A stretch of DNA of 64,000 nt, from NCBI RefSeq assembly GCF_904849725.1, contig NC_058520.1, positions 539,142,083-539,206,082 on the forward strand, written 5' to 3'. How positions within the stretch are numbered: position 1 is the stretch's first letter; each line of letters begins with the position of its first letter. Shown one piece after another: positions 34,940 through 48,100 of the stretch. This stretch comes from Hordeum vulgare subsp. vulgare. Lineage: Eukaryota; Streptophyta; Magnoliopsida; Poales; Poaceae. The notes under the pieces are model-generated. The model saw nothing but the letters and a program-made list of their open reading frames with translations, did not search any database and was not told where the DNA came from. Made by a program: the position numbers and the translations under genes.

Positions 34940-36904
34940 AAGCTTAATATGCAACGAGTTGCATATTGACGAAACTCCACATACAAATTATTTAGTTCAA
35001 TTCCGTTTATTTACGCAACAATATTAAATGTTGTTAAACATGGCACGAGGATTAAGCACAAATAAACTACCTATCTAGGCATTTTAAATGAGGCCGAAAA
35101 CGACATATAGCATTTCCGAAACGACCCCACGCATTAACTTTGTAATATGTCCAGATTTTCCCTGGTCACATTTTATGTTTGTTAAACGGCAAACCTAAGT
35201 GGTTCACTTGATTCTACTCATCGTTCTAGTCCATTTACATATATGGCTCATCTCCAACGGAGGTATGGATAAATAACTATGATCTAAACCGTTTGTAACA
35301 CGTTGTCACACAAAACCAATGCAAACAACACATCTAACAGTTATAAATATGCATGAGAGTTGGAAAATATTAATCTACACAAAATTCTACACGTTCTACA
35401 TATATAACTTGTCGCGATCTGACGCACGGTTTAAAAACTACAGGGTTTGAAAAACATGCGTTTTTCTAAAAAAGAATTAAATCCCAGGTTTAAAGAAACA
35501 AAACTACTCGGGCCGAAACAATCTGATGGTCTAAAATAGCACGCGGCGCAAGATAATAATCTAGCGCCTACGTCGCATTATAGGGCAGGCACAGGGATGC
35601 TCACCTCGCGCCAACTCGGCCGAATCTGGCTGGTCGTTGCGTCGGCTCACGCGGAGTCGAAGCTGGCCGATCTGGGCCATGGAACGCACGGCGGCCCACG
35701 GGATAGGATGGCCGAACCAGGCCTGGGCGCTGGGCCGGTCGGCTGGCGGCCCACAGCGTGGACAACGGGGGGCATCCCCGTTCTCCCGCAGGGATAGCAG
35801 GAACACGACCATGGCAGGTCAACGACGGAGCTTGGCGGCCATGGGGAGATCTTGGGGCGGATCTGAGCACGGGAAGGTCCGGATCGGACGTGGACTGGCG
35901 CGATCTGGAGGTTGGCAACCTCGAACGGTGCACCAGCGACTGGCAAGGCGAGATCGAACCGGGGCAGTGGTCTCGGGATGAACAACTCGAGAACCATGTA
36001 GAGGAGGCAGCTCGAGGGTGCGGGATCCAGCCTAGGGGAGCTCCGGCAGGGCGGCCTCACACCCAGTGGCCGGTCGCGGCGGCGGGGCACCGGCGGCTGG
36101 CTCGGCCGAAGGCGGGGCATCCGGCGGCGGGGCTGGTCGGGGCACCTAGGGGAGCTCGGGGCTGCGAGGCTTCGGGTAGCGGCTCGGGCCCAAGGCAGGC
36201 TCCAAATGGGCTTCGCGGCCCGACGGTGCTGGAGGAGGTGGGAGAGAGGCGACTAGGTGGTGGCTAGGGTTTGTGGGGGCGCAGATCCTGAGGCAAGGGG
36301 CTGGCTGTTCAAATTAGGCATGGAGGGCTCTGTAAATAGGGAAGGGGGGTTAGGGTTAGGGAAATTAGTCTGTTTTCGAGCCGTACGATCTCGATCGGAC
36401 GACTCCGAACGTGGGGATGATGTTAATTGGCTAGGTGGGATATGTAACCATGATGGGCTGAGAGAAGAGAGGGGTTATCTGGCCCGGCAACGAGATTTAT
36501 AAACACCAAAAAATGTCCAACGATAAACCGATGACGGTGCTGCTACGGTCGACCGTTCGGGTATCGAGCGGACTTTGATTCCAATGAAATTTGGCACGCG
36601 GCCTACCTACATGAAAATAAGACCGCACGACAAGTTTCAACCCAATCCGAGAATATTTTTCACGCACTTTTAAAAACAAGATTTTAACGATGCCGCGGGC
36701 GCGCGTGTGTGTGGTTGGTCTCAGAACGGTCAACGACAAAAAACGGAGAGAAGCGACAACTAATAATGGATGCAATTTTGAAAATTGGAGGCAACAGAGT
36801 GCCAATGCAATACAGATGATGCGCATGATGGGATGAACAAATAATCACAGGCGACAACAGAATAAAAGGGGAATCTTCTGGAGCGTCGGTCTCGGGCTGT
36901 CACA

Positions 36905-39893
36905 ACTCTCCTACACTAACAAGAGATCTCGCCCCGAGATCTAAGAATGAAAATGGGAAGAGGATGATAAAGCAAGAGGTAAAACCTAGTCGCTTGTTTG
37001 ACAAACGAGTGAAACCAATGAATCTTGATGGTTGCAAAGAGATGAAGAATGACATGAGAAACAAGCAAGAATTCAGAAGAAATTTCAGCAACACTTCGAT
37101 AGGAAATTGAGGACAAAAGTTTGATAAGATGGAAAGATCTTGACAACATTCACAACAAACCAACTAAATTGAGAAGGAATGAAGGAATATGATCTTGACA
37201 ACCCAAGATGATTGAATAACAAGAGCAACATGACAACATCTCCGGAACAAGAGAATAGAAACTAGATCATTGAGAAGAAAGAATGAAGAAGAAATTGACA
37301 ACTACTACCACAATTGAATTTGGCAAGCATCCTTGCAAGAAGAACGGAACAGAGTTGTTGGAAAACCAACAACGAAAAGAACAAGCTTGTAGTGGACCTA
37401 TGAAAACCACCCCAAAATAATGAGGTGACAACCATCCACTAACAGAAACAAGGATTGATTGACAGCAACAAGAAAGGAAAAACTTCTTACACCTAGAGGA
37501 TATATTGAGAACTTGGGTCAACGATAATCACCATAATAGGCACAATCCTTAGAAAAAAGCTTTAGGTGAAATTTAAACCAAGATAGCTCAATGAAGAAAT
37601 CATGGGTTAAAATAACTCATGGCCAAGGAATTAGTGGATTTAAATATCTCATTCTTGAAACAAATTCTCTTCGAGACTCCTCCACTCACGAGAATGCTAT
37701 AATACCACCACAAAGGATAAATGCGGAAGAATTGCACTTTGAAATGCAGAGAAAGAATACTTGAGGTACTACCACAAGATCTTTAATAACACCTGAGAAT
37801 GAAGAGACCATGGTCCACCTAACAGAAAACTTCAACAAGGCACCGGAATAATTGAGTGATGAACGAAGAGGCAACAATTGAGAAGAATTTGAGAATGAAA
37901 GCTGAAAGCTATGAACGAAGAAATCTTCTGAAATGAAGGCCTTCGGAGGCTCAAGAATGAAAACAAATATGAAATGCACCATATAGCAAGAAAGGGATTA
38001 CTCATGATTGGAAATAATTCAAGATGATAACACAAAGATGAAATGATGAATCTTCAAGAGAATGGACCAATGTTTGAGAGAAACACTCCTTCGGTCTTCC
38101 AAGCTGAAAATGATAAGGAGAACACCACCAAGAATAAATGAGACACTCCGGAATAAGAATATGAAAAGTTGAGCCAATGAGGGGAATAAATTTGAAATGG
38201 CTTAGATAAGGGATATGACTGATGAAATTCATACTTACGTCATAATTGAAAAGAACTAGAGATCTTCGGAAAAGATTACAAGAGTTAGATAAGACCTGGG
38301 AAAGAACGTGTGGGTTATGGGCCCACTCAAAAGAAACACCGATTAAGGGATTGCTAAGAAAGATTGATTACACCCATATAAATGAAAAACTTGATGGGGC
38401 TAGAACCTCAAAATAATGGAAAGGACTGAAAACAAGGAACTTCTGAGAATCTTCAACACACCGGATAGAACAGAGATGGATGAAACCAAGAAAGACTTGA
38501 TAAGATTTTTTAACATGGGAAAGAATTTAAAGGATGAAAAGGATATGATGAACACAGATAGCTTGAATTGAATTCACCGGAAAAGAGAACACGAATGAAA
38601 AATGATGAACTCAGAACTCCTGAGAATCTTCACAATGAATCACCGGATACGACACAGAAGAGAAGAGAGCAGAAGCAACAATGAAATGTAATGCACTTGG
38701 ATGATAATTGAATCACTGAAGAAAAAGGGGCGGGAGGGCGGGAAAAACAAGACAACTTGGGGCAGATGAGACAAACCCCGGAAAGAAATGAGAGATTGAT
38801 CTTGCAAAATTGGAGAGGATAGAATTGCTTAAAGAAAAGTACACCGGCTAAGAAGAATTGATAAGACAACTTGATTGAGCAAACGAATCAGCATTCCCAT
38901 AAAAATATGAGAACACCTCTTAGGAAAGATATGAAATCACCACTTCACATCGAAGAAACTCGAATTACCGTATTCCGGCAAAAAAGGATGAGGCTTACAA
39001 CACAAGCCGGAACAAATTCATGACACATATTTCGTTCGATATTTTCGTGGATAGGATCTCACGGGCTCTATCCTACAGTAGCCATCAGGTACAAGGCAGT
39101 GCACATGACATACGAAGCGTCCCCGAGTCATACCAAGCTACAAGGACTCTTTAAGACACAAGGAGAACCGATGTAAGACGACCGTGAACAAACAAATCCA
39201 CTAGATGTCGAACCCCAACCTCACATCGTGCATCTGTTGGAAGATTGTCCTATAAGTAACTACTTGAATTCCCACCTAAGAACTCCCGAAATTTTCTGGT
39301 CATGCAATCGGGTCCACGGATACAAGGAGTAAAATCCATCACTCAACTATTAGCAATAACACAACTCGTCCAATGTATCACATCCGTCAACACATAACCA
39401 CAGACCTTGGAAACTCATCTATCCGAGACCCTCGAAAACACAACGATACTAAGTATGGCAGTACCCTTGAACTCTGTGCACCAGTACTGGGGATGCCGGG
39501 GTTATCTCGCCACTACTAGTATTGAAGCAATTTCAAACATCCTCTGTCCTGAGATACTAATTAATCTGAATGATAACGATGTGCTCAAGAATCCCCTCGA
39601 GCTCAAATTCCCAGAATAAAGTCAACACATCAGGAGGCACCAAGTCAGAACTATGTCAGATCGACATCATATAGATTCCAAAAATATCCGCGTGATCCTA
39701 TTTTTTTTTAGTGAGAAGAGGAGTAGAATTAAAATTATCACGTCAAGGTTCCTCACCAGAGCATAGAAGAGGAGAAAAAGAATCCTACTCTCCGATATAT
39801 AACTAGACTCAAAGTAGTTTTTCACTAGACTCGACTCGACCAAGTTCGATCAATCAAGGGGGCTCCTAGGTTGGTACTGCTGTGATACCAACT
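36905..39893 (-). other. Non-coding interior of the LARD-like element
   Basis: Purine-rich on the + strand (many GAA, GAATG, AAGA words). The longest open frames are under about 100 codons and match nothing I know. I see no gag, protease, reverse transcriptase or integrase motif on either strand. Primer site at 39876-39892 and purine tract at 36905-36914, both read on the - strand. Confidence 0.7.
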
Positions 39894-40982
39894 TGTAACA
39901 CCCAAGATGCGGTCCTATAATTATTTTGGCGTGAGGGCCTCGACAGGGATAGAAACACATCTCGTCGTTTCGCAAGAATGGATATCGTTACAAGTACATG
40001 TACTCAAAAGATGAGTATAAAGAGTTGGCTTACACTCGCTACAAGCTACATCAGAGTCACATCAATACAACAACATAAACACTCATCATGAAGAAGATCA
40101 GGGTCTAACTACAGATGAAAACAAACGATAAAAGAATGACGTCCATCCTTGCTATCCCAGGCTGCGGCCTGGAACCCATCCTAGATCGATGAAGAAGAAG
40201 AAGAAACTGCAAATAGCACAATCATCGGGCTCACATCTTAATATCCTTTACCTGTACCTGCAACTGGTGTTGTAGTAATCTGTGAGCCACACGGACTCAA
40301 CAATCTCATTACCAAAGGTATCAAGACTAGCAAAGCTTAATGGGTGAGGTATGGTTAAGTGGTGAGGCTGCAGCACGCGACTAAGCATTTATTTGAGATG
40401 GCTAACTTACGATTACAAGAATAAAAGAGGGGGAAAGATCTACGCATAGCGGACGTGAGCTACTGATGATCAATGAATGATCCTGAACACCTACTTACGT
40501 CAGACATAACCCCACCATGTCCTCGACCGGAGAAGGAGCTCATGAAATATTTTAATTAAGCTTACTTCAAGTTATCTAGAACCGGATGTTAAACAAAGTT
40601 TCCACGTTGCCACATAACTGCGGGCACGACTTTCCGAAAGATTAACCCTGCACGGGTGCTCCAACTAGCCGTTACAAACTACCACACGCTGCGATGGAAA
40701 GACCTCGATCAGGGAAGCCCGTGATCTCCTCGGGTTCCTATTGGAAATGCTCAACCTCGAGATAGCCCAAACTGTCCTCGGAATCCCTCGCACAAGACGC
40801 TCGAGAAAGATAAAACAAGTCCAGCAAGGCCGCCTGACGTGTCGACGATCCCGATAGGAGTTGCGTATCTCGTTCTCAGGACACGACGGATAAGCGACGC
40901 GTACGGTGGCCTGATAGAAATCACCCAAGTTGCCCTGGGTTGGACCCGCATAGTGCTCTGTTTAGGACCAACACTGGCCCTC
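39894..40982 (-). repeat. LARD-like 5' LTR, partial
   Basis: Matches 22772 to about 23850, with a small insertion (near 40589-40630) absent from the other copy. It ends abruptly at CCCTC, the likely target duplication of the neighbouring gypsy element; the remainder should lie beyond 64000. Confidence 0.82.
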
Positions 40983-42538
40983 TGCTACGGCAACAAAAGT
41001 CCTTCCTTGGCGCTAGGAATTCTTCTTGTTACTTCTCTGGTTTGCGTCGGTTTTTCCCTTGAAGAGGAAAGGGTGATGCAACAGAAGAGCAGTAAGTATT
41101 TCCCTCAGTTTGAGAACCAATGTATCGATCAAGAAGGAGGGTCTCGTCAAGTCCAGAGTACCTGCGCAAACACAAACAAGCTTGCACCCAACGCTTCAAA
41201 GGGGTTGTCAATCCCTTCAAGATTGTTTGCAAAGTGAGATCTGAAGGCAGAAAGTGCAACGAAGTAAAAAGTGTAAGGCTAAAAATATGGTGTGGAGTAG
41301 ACCCAGGGGCCATAGTGTTCAGTAGAGGCTTCTCTCAAAATAGCAAATATCACGGTGGGTGAACAAATTACTGTCGAGCAATTGATAGAACCGAGCAAAG
41401 TCATGACGATATCTAAGGCAATGATCATACATATAGGCATCACGTCCGAGACAAGTAGATTGATACTTTCTGCATCTACTTCTATTACTCCACACATCGA
41501 CCGCTATCCAGCATGCATCTAGTGTATTGAGTTCATGACGAACAGAGTAACACCTTAAGCAAGATGACATGATGTAGTAGGATAATCTCAAACCAATGAT
41601 GAAAACCCCATCTGTTTACCCTTGATGACAACAACACGATGTGTGCCTCGCTACCGCTTCTGTCACTGGGTGAGGTCACCGCACGGTATGAACCCAAAAC
41701 CAAGCACTTCTCCCATTGCAAGAATCATAGATCTAGTTGGCCAGAAAAAACCCACAACTCGAAGAGAATTACAAGGATATGAAATCATGCATAAGAGAGA
41801 TGAGAAGAAACTCAAATAAGATTCATAGATAACCTGATCATAAATCCACAATTCATCGGATCTCGACAAGCACACCGCAAAAGAAGATTACATCGGATAG
41901 ATCTCCATGAAGATCATGGATAACTTTGTATTGAAGATCCAAGAGAGAGAAGAAGCCATCTAGTTACTAGCTATGGACCCGTAGGTCTATGGTGAACTAC
42001 TCACGCATCATCGGAGAGGTCATGGTGTTGATGAAGAAGTCCTCCGTGTCCGAATCCCCCCTCCGGCAAGGCACCAGAACGTGCCCTAGATGGGATCTTG
42101 TGGAGATACAAGCTTGCGGCGGCGGAAAAGTACTTTCGATGATTTCCTAATTTTTTTGGGATTTTTAGGGAATATATTGGCGCAACCCCTAGGTCAGAGG
42201 GCGCCCAGGGGGCCCGCAAGCCTGTGGGCCGCGACCTACCCCCTGGCCGCGGGGTGGGGGCTTGTGGGGCCCCTGAGGCTCCCCTGCCTTGGCTCCCAAG
42301 CTTCCCGATCTTCTTCCGTTACGAAAAAAATCTTTTTGGGGATTTTCTTCTGTTTGGACTGTGTTTCAAAATCTCCTGTGAAAGGGGTCAAAAACATGGA
42401 AAAAACAGGAACTGGCACTTGGCACTGAGTTAATAAGTTAGTCCCAGAAAATATATAAAAGGCATGCAAAACATCCAAAGTTTGACAACATAATAGCATG
42501 AAACCATAAAAAATTATAGATACGTTGGAGACGTATCA
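40983..42538 (-). repeat. Gypsy 3' LTR (- strand)
   Basis: 1556 bp. Read on the - strand it begins TGATACGTCTCCAACGTATC and ends TTGCCGTAGCA, a TGATACG-type LTR common in Triticeae gypsy elements. A purine tract (- strand TAAGCTTGGGGATGC) abuts it at 42539-42553. Confidence 0.82.
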
Positions 42539-43128
42539 GCATCCCCAAGCTTAACTCCTGCTCATCCTCGAGTAGGGAAGTGATAAAGAATGAATTTTTG
42601 ATGTGGAATGCTACCTAGCATAGTTGTCCTTTGCAACTTCTTTCACGTGACATGAATGTTCAGATCCGTAAGATTCAAAACAATAGTTTGCTATTGACAT
42701 GAAAACAATAATACTTCAAGCAAACTAGCAAGGTAATCATGAACTTTCAAAATAACAAGGCCAAGGAAATTTATCCCTACAAAATCATATAGTCTCGCTA
42801 TGCTCCATCATCCTCACACAACTAATGTAAATCATGCACAACCCCGGAATTGGCCAAGTAATTGTTTTCGCACTCTTACTTTCTCAAACTTTTTATAACT
42901 ATCACGCAATACATGAGTGTGAGCCATGGATATAGCACTATAGGTGGAATAGAGTGTGGTGGTGGTTGTGAGACAAAAAAGGAGGAGATGGTCACATTGA
43001 CTCGGCGTATCAAAAGGCTATGGAGATGCCCATTAATAGATATCAGTGTGAATGAGTAGGGATTGCCATACAAGAGATGCACTAGAGCTATAAGTATGTG
43101 AAAGCTCAAAAGGAAAACTAGTGGGTGT
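42539..43128 (-). other. Gypsy interior, 3' non-coding part (left of the CACTA)
   Basis: AT-rich sequence after the purine tract, up to the CACTA target duplication TGT. No ORF was recognised. It continues at 54776. Confidence 0.6.
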
Positions 43129-43143
43129 CACTACTGGAATCAG

Positions 43144-43420
43144 AGAATTTGCCATCTCCTACTTCTTTGCCGTCTGCTGGCTGATGGCAAAGACACTCTT
43201 TGCCATCAGCTACCCAAAACCTGACGGCAAAGAGCAGGCTGATGGCAAACATCATCTTTGCCATCTGCTGCTTCTTTGCCGTCTGCCAGCTGACGGCAAA
43301 GCACATACATGCAGACGACAAAGAACCCACCCCACACCGCCCTCTAACCCATAACGGTCCACCTCTTTGCCGTCAGCCTGTTACCACTTTGCCGTCGGGG
43401 GCCGACGGCAAAGAGGCAAC
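43144..43420 (+). repeat. CACTA-1 left subterminal repeats
   Basis: About a dozen copies of TTTGCCGTCTGC/TTTGCCATC and their complements GACGGCAAAG/GATGGCAAAG in both orientations. By analogy with En/Spm these are TnpA-binding sites. Confidence 0.85.
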
Positions 43421-43429
43421 TAGACCTAA

Positions 43430-43771
43430 CATCGTCAACCCCCACCCCACCCACTCTCTCTCCCCCGTAACGGCTCACCACAGCCCCCGACTCTCTCCCT
43501 GCACCGCCGCCAGAGCTCTTCCTCCCTCCTCCCTCCTCCCCGCGACCCGCCGCCGGAGCTCGCCCCTCCTCCTCCCTCCGACCCCCTCCTCCAGCATCGT
43601 GCCCCTGCTCCACCACCGCCCCCTCCTCTCCGTTCCCCTGCTCCACCATCGCCCCTCTTCCCTGCGACCCCCTGCTCTACCACCGCCCCCTCCTCTCCGT
43701 GCCCCTGGTCCACCTTGCCGCCGACATTTCCCTAAGCTCCAGCTCGTCGCTGACGTCTCCCCTAGCCCCTT
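43430..43771 (+). promoter_or_regulatory. CACTA-1 CT-rich leader exon
   Basis: C/T-rich sequence with CTCTCTCCC runs ends at a strong donor, CTTGTAAGTCC (43772). The matching stretch in CACTA-2 ends CGCGGTAAGTTG at 56727. Probable 5' UTR exon of the TnpD transcript; the open frame through it is proline-rich by composition only. Confidence 0.5.
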
Positions 43772-44205
43772 GTAAGTCCTCCGGCCCTCCTTTCCTCTCT
43801 TTGCCTCTTTGCTAAGGGTAATTTAGTTAAGTTAAGTTACTTAGGTTAATTTAGTTAGGTTATTGTTATTAGGTTCTTGTTGCTATTAGGTTCTTACTTT
43901 AAGTCGTTTAGGTTAATTTAGTTAAGTTACTTAGGTTAATTTTTATTAGGTTCTTAGGTTAAGTTACTTCGGTTAATTTTTATTAGGTTGCAAATTTTTC
44001 TTCAAGTTTCATATATGCTATTTAAAGAAAAAACAGAATTGATTAACACTAGTTGCAAATATTGCGAAGAAAAAAGACTCTTGCATTTTTCTTCAAGTTC
44101 TATATTGTTCTTCCTATTATATGAAAATTTGAAGTGGACATGTCATATGTGGACATGTGATTTGGACACGTGATATTTGGAGTTGGGACATGTCATGCCG
44201 AAATT

Positions 44206-44480
44206 TCCCGTAAAAGGAGAAGAAGAGGAGAGGAGGAGGAGAAAAGGAGAGGAGGAGGAGGAGGAGAAGAGGAGAGGAGGAGGAGGAGGAGGAGAAGAAG
44301 AAGAAGAAGAAAAATACCTTCTCCTTCTTCTCCTCCTCCTCCTTCTCCTTCTTCTTGATTTCTTCTTCTTCTTCTCCTCCTCCTATTTCTTCTCCTCTTT
44401 ATTATTCTCCTTACCTTATTTTCCCCAACAATGAGATAATTATCCCATTTAGCTATAAAATGACATAATTAGAATATTTA
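44206..44480 (+). repeat. GGA/TCC-rich foldback in the CACTA-1 leader intron
   Basis: A purine block (GGAGAAGAAGAGG...) faces a pyrimidine block (CTTCTCCTTCTTCTCC...) and is followed by TTTCCCCAACAATGAGATAA. Arms and tail match the unit of the tandem array at 51471-53850. Confidence 0.8.
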
Positions 44481-44708
44481 TGTTGATCGGGTGGATTTAC
44501 ATGTGATAGTTGTCTCGTCACTGTGAGGTCTGCTCTGCGAAGACCTGCCCGTGCGTCATACGAGCTCCGCCCCTGCATTCGTGGGCCAGTACAAATTTCA
44601 TCTCCTCCCCGCCCCTTCATTTACTGTGGCTCGGTTTCCGGATGAAACTTTCTAGATTTAGGTAATTAAATTAATTTATCAGTATGCGTGACCAGTATGC
44701 GTATCCCG

Positions 44709-45012
44709 TTCGAAAGGGCGACATCTATAAATATGCATGTCTTTGCATATTTATAACCGCCATCCTTTCGAATTGTCCAACATTATCCATGGATAGCCCG
44801 AGTATGTGTAGATTGGGTTCGTTTTCCCGTATGCTGTGCTCTGGATCCGATGCGGAATTTCGTCAGTGCCTCCCTGTTGTTCTCCGGATGCACATCCTCT
44901 CTGTTTATTGCGGAGACGTGTATCAGGAGAACAGCGGGGAGGTGCTGCCGAAATTTTGCGTTGGATCCGGAGCAGGGCATGGGAACACGAACCCAATCTA
45001 CATATACTCGGG
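44709..45012 (+). repeat. Two consecutive foldbacks upstream of CACTA-1 TnpD
   Basis: Foldback A (44709-44772): TTCGAAAGGG...TATAAATATGCA pairs with TGCATATTTATA...CCTTTCGAA. Foldback B (44797-45012): arms of about 105 bp, from CCCGAGTATGTGTAGATTGG to its imperfect complement ending ACTCGGG, roughly 80% paired. Both lie in the leader intron and recur at the same place in CACTA-2. Confidence 0.85.
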
Positions 45013-45149
45013 TGGGATTAGGACCTATCTTTACCTATTAGCGTGTAGGTTGCCTGGACGTAATAAAAATGGCGAACCTGATTAACCGATGAATATAAAT
45101 GCTAAATTATATATAAATATATTTCTTCTGTCTTTAGTAGCTACGCAAG

Positions 45150-48100
45150 ATGAGTGATCGTGCGTGGATGTATACCGGTCACCCTAGTCAGAAAGAGATG
45201 ACGAAAGAATGGTTTGTAAAAACAAAGGAATTTGTGAAAGCCGCATTCGCAAATGGTCAGGAAAGAAACTATTGCCCCTGTCCTGGATGCGACAACTATA
45301 AAAAGACGACAGAGGCTGTAATTATTAAACACCTGCAGAGGAGGGGTTTTAAGCCTAATTATACGGTGTGGACATTTCATGGTGAGTCTATACAACGCAC
45401 AAGAGCTGAGGTGGTCCGTCGTCGCACGGACGAGCATGGTACCAGGATCGAAGACATGGTGCAAGACTTTGATGATGCTCGGGATTCGGAAGATGAGATG
45501 GAGGAATCTGCAAAGGCCTTTTATGAAATGTTGGAGTCTTCAAAACGTCCTCTCCATGAGCACACTGAGCTCTGTCAGCTGGATGCAATTGCACAAGTAA
45601 TGGCTCTGAAGGCTCTGTTCAACTTGGGAAGAGAATGCTACGACGCGATGATGACACTATTTGGACGCTTCCTACCCAAAGGCCATGTCATGCCTGCAAA
45701 CCTGTACCAGTCGGACAAAATACTTCGTGTACTTAAGATGCCCTATGAGAAGATAGATGCATGTGAGAAAGGATGTGTCTTATTTTGGAAGGAGTATGCA
45801 CACTTGGACTATTGTCCCAATTGCGAGTCTTGCAGGTATCTTGTGGTAGACAACGGTATGGGTGAGAAGAGGTAGACCAAAATCGCAGTTAGTGTTCTTC
45901 GGTATATGCCAATCGTACCAAGACTTCAACGTCTTTTCATGGTTGAAGAGACAACCAGACAGATGCCATGGCACAAATTGGGCAAAAGAACCGAACTAGA
46001 TGCGGATGGGAATAAGATGATGGTACACACATCGGATGGGGAAGCGTGGAAACATTTCGATGGATTGCATCAGGATAAAGCGGCAGATCCAAGGAATCCT
46101 CGAGTCTGCGCCGCCACGGAAGGTTTTAATCCCTTCGGCATGACGGCAAGCTAATACAGTTGTTGGCCTGTATTTTTCATTCCACTCAATCTCCCCCCGG
46201 GGCAGATTATGCAAAGAAAGAACATATTTCTAACGTTGATAATTCCAGGGTCCAATTATCCGGGGAAGAATATGAATGTGTACCAACAACCGCTTAAGGA
46301 TGAATTGGAAGAAGCTTGGGATAATGGGGTCAAGACATACGATGCCGCTAGAAAAGAAAACTTCAAAGTGCATGTGTGGTACATGTACTCTATGCATGAC
46401 TTGCTAGCGTATGCGCTATTCTCTGGATGGTGTGTGCATGGAAGGTTCCCGTGCCCCCAATGCAAGGTAGCTCTTCAGTTTCATTGGTTGCAGGAGGGTC
46501 GGAAGTATTATTGCTTTGACTTGCATAGACAGTTCCTGGATCCTGACCATCAGTTCAGAAAAGACAAGAAGAACTTTACCAAAGGTAAATTTGTCAAAAA
46601 CTTGGCACCACCTGCGTTCACAGGCCAACATATCCTGGATCAGTTAAACGCCCTCGAGCCTGATCCAGAGCGTCCAGGGTATTTCAAGGGGTATAATTTA
46701 AAACACGCCTGGACTCACAAGCCATGCTTCTGGGATCTGCCTTACTTCAAAGACCTCCTTCTTCCACACAATAACGACATGATGCACACTGAAAAGAATA
46801 TTGGAGAGGCTATTTTTGGTACATTGTTCGACATAGATGGGAAGACAAAGGATAATATTAAGGCTAGAGTCGATCAAGAGACACTATGTCATAGACCGTT
46901 ACAAAACATGCGAGAAGGCAAAGGAAAGCAGAAGTGGTCGAAGCCAAAGGCCTGGTTCAATGTTGGAAGGCCAGCTATGAGGGAATTTATCTTGTGGGTC
47001 AAAATGCACTTGATGTTCCCCGATGGGTATGCAACGAATCTAAAGAGGGGAGCGAGTCTTGAAGAAGTAAAAATCTTTGGTCTCAAGAGTCATGATTGGC
47101 ACATATGGCTAGAGCGGGTAATGCCGGTGATGTTACATGGCTTTATTCCTGAGGATGAATGGCTAGTACCGGCGGAGCTGAGCTATTTCTTCCGTGTTCT
47201 TTGTGCGAAAGAATTGTCGCCTGGCGTGGTAGAAGACATGGAGGAGTTTGCACCGGAGTTGTTGTGCAAGTTAGAGAAGATCTTTCCACGGGCTTCTTTA
47301 ATCCAATGCAGCATTTGATTTTACATCTACCGACCGAGGCAAGATTGGGTGGGCCCGTGCAAGATCGTTGGTGCTATGCAACTGAGAGGATGCAGAAGAC
47401 CCTTCGAGCTAAATGTAAAAATAAGCGTAGAATTGAAGCATCGATGGCTGAGGCATTCATTACTGAGGAGGTGGCAAACTTTGTGATAGCACACTACGAA
47501 GCCAAAAATCATCATTTGCATAATCCGAAGCCTCGGCACAATGACGCAGACCCTAAAAAAGGTGGGTCCAACCTCAGCCTATTCAAAGGGAAGCTTGCAC
47601 CAGCCGATGCTTCGAAACCAATAACGTTGGATGTCGAAGAATGGCGGAACATTTCGTTGCATATCTTCAACAACCTAACAGAAGTGCAGCCGTACATCGA
47701 GTGAGTTCTCGGCACATTTTCCCGTAACTTCTAATTCATTTGAACTGCTCTTATTCGCGGATATTTCAAACAACCGTTACGTCGCAAAATTCTCGGATGG
47801 AGCGGTGATCGAAAATGATTCCGTCGAAGAGTATGAGCTTCTATCAAAGACAGGAGGCGGCTATCCCGGTTTCATCTCTTGGTTCAAACAAACGGTAATT
47901 ATCAATAATGGACCATTTCATTTCTTGGTCTAACTTGCGGCTAATGCAACAATCGTTTCGTATTAAACTTGTAGGCTAATTCAGAGTCTATGGACGTCGA
48001 ATTGAGACAAGTCGCTAATGGTTTTGACTATAAGGTCTGTTCATTTGAGAAATACAACATCAACAGGTATCTCTTTCGTACCTTTGGCAAAGAGCTATCT

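Larger units (their letters stand above)
22772..36904 (-). repeat. LARD-like 3' LTR, split by the Athila insertion
   Basis: Two pieces, 22772-24666 and 34945-36904, join across the Athila target duplication AAGCT. The piece at 35580-36280 is GC-rich and probably the LTR promoter and leader region. No gene was recognised in it. Confidence 0.78.
22772..40982 (-). mobile_element. LARD-like LTR retrotransposon, - strand, both LTRs interrupted
   Basis: In + terms the left LTR runs from TGTAACGCCC (22772) to GGCTGTCACA (36904), with the Athila element inside. The interior is 36905-39893, and the right LTR starts TGTAACACCC (39894) and is cut at 40982 by the next gypsy insertion. Read on the - strand the LTR is TGTGACAGCC...GTTACA, with a primer site to its left (TTGGTATCACAGCAG) and a purine tract at 36905-36914. 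LTR length without the insert is about 3.86 kb and the interior is 3.0 kb with no gag or pol. This layout is that of large retrotransposon derivatives (LARDs; Sukkula is the known Triticeae example). LTR divergence looks like 6-8% by eye. Confidence 0.78.

Noticed and set aside
35580..36280. GC-rich block with overlapping frames on both strands, a possible gene
   Set aside because: It lies inside the LARD-like LTR, shows no known domain and no splice logic; more likely promoter and leader sequence.
36345..36365. GGGTTAGGGTTAGGG, telomere-like
   Set aside because: Only two units inside an LTR; no array.
43200..43775. 191-codon proline-rich frame at the CACTA-1 left end
   Set aside because: It combines subterminal repeats and the CT-rich leader; no TnpD or TnpA similarity.
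44684..45085. 133-codon frame upstream of TnpD
   Set aside because: It runs through both foldbacks and is not conserved as a protein in CACTA-2, where the frame is broken.
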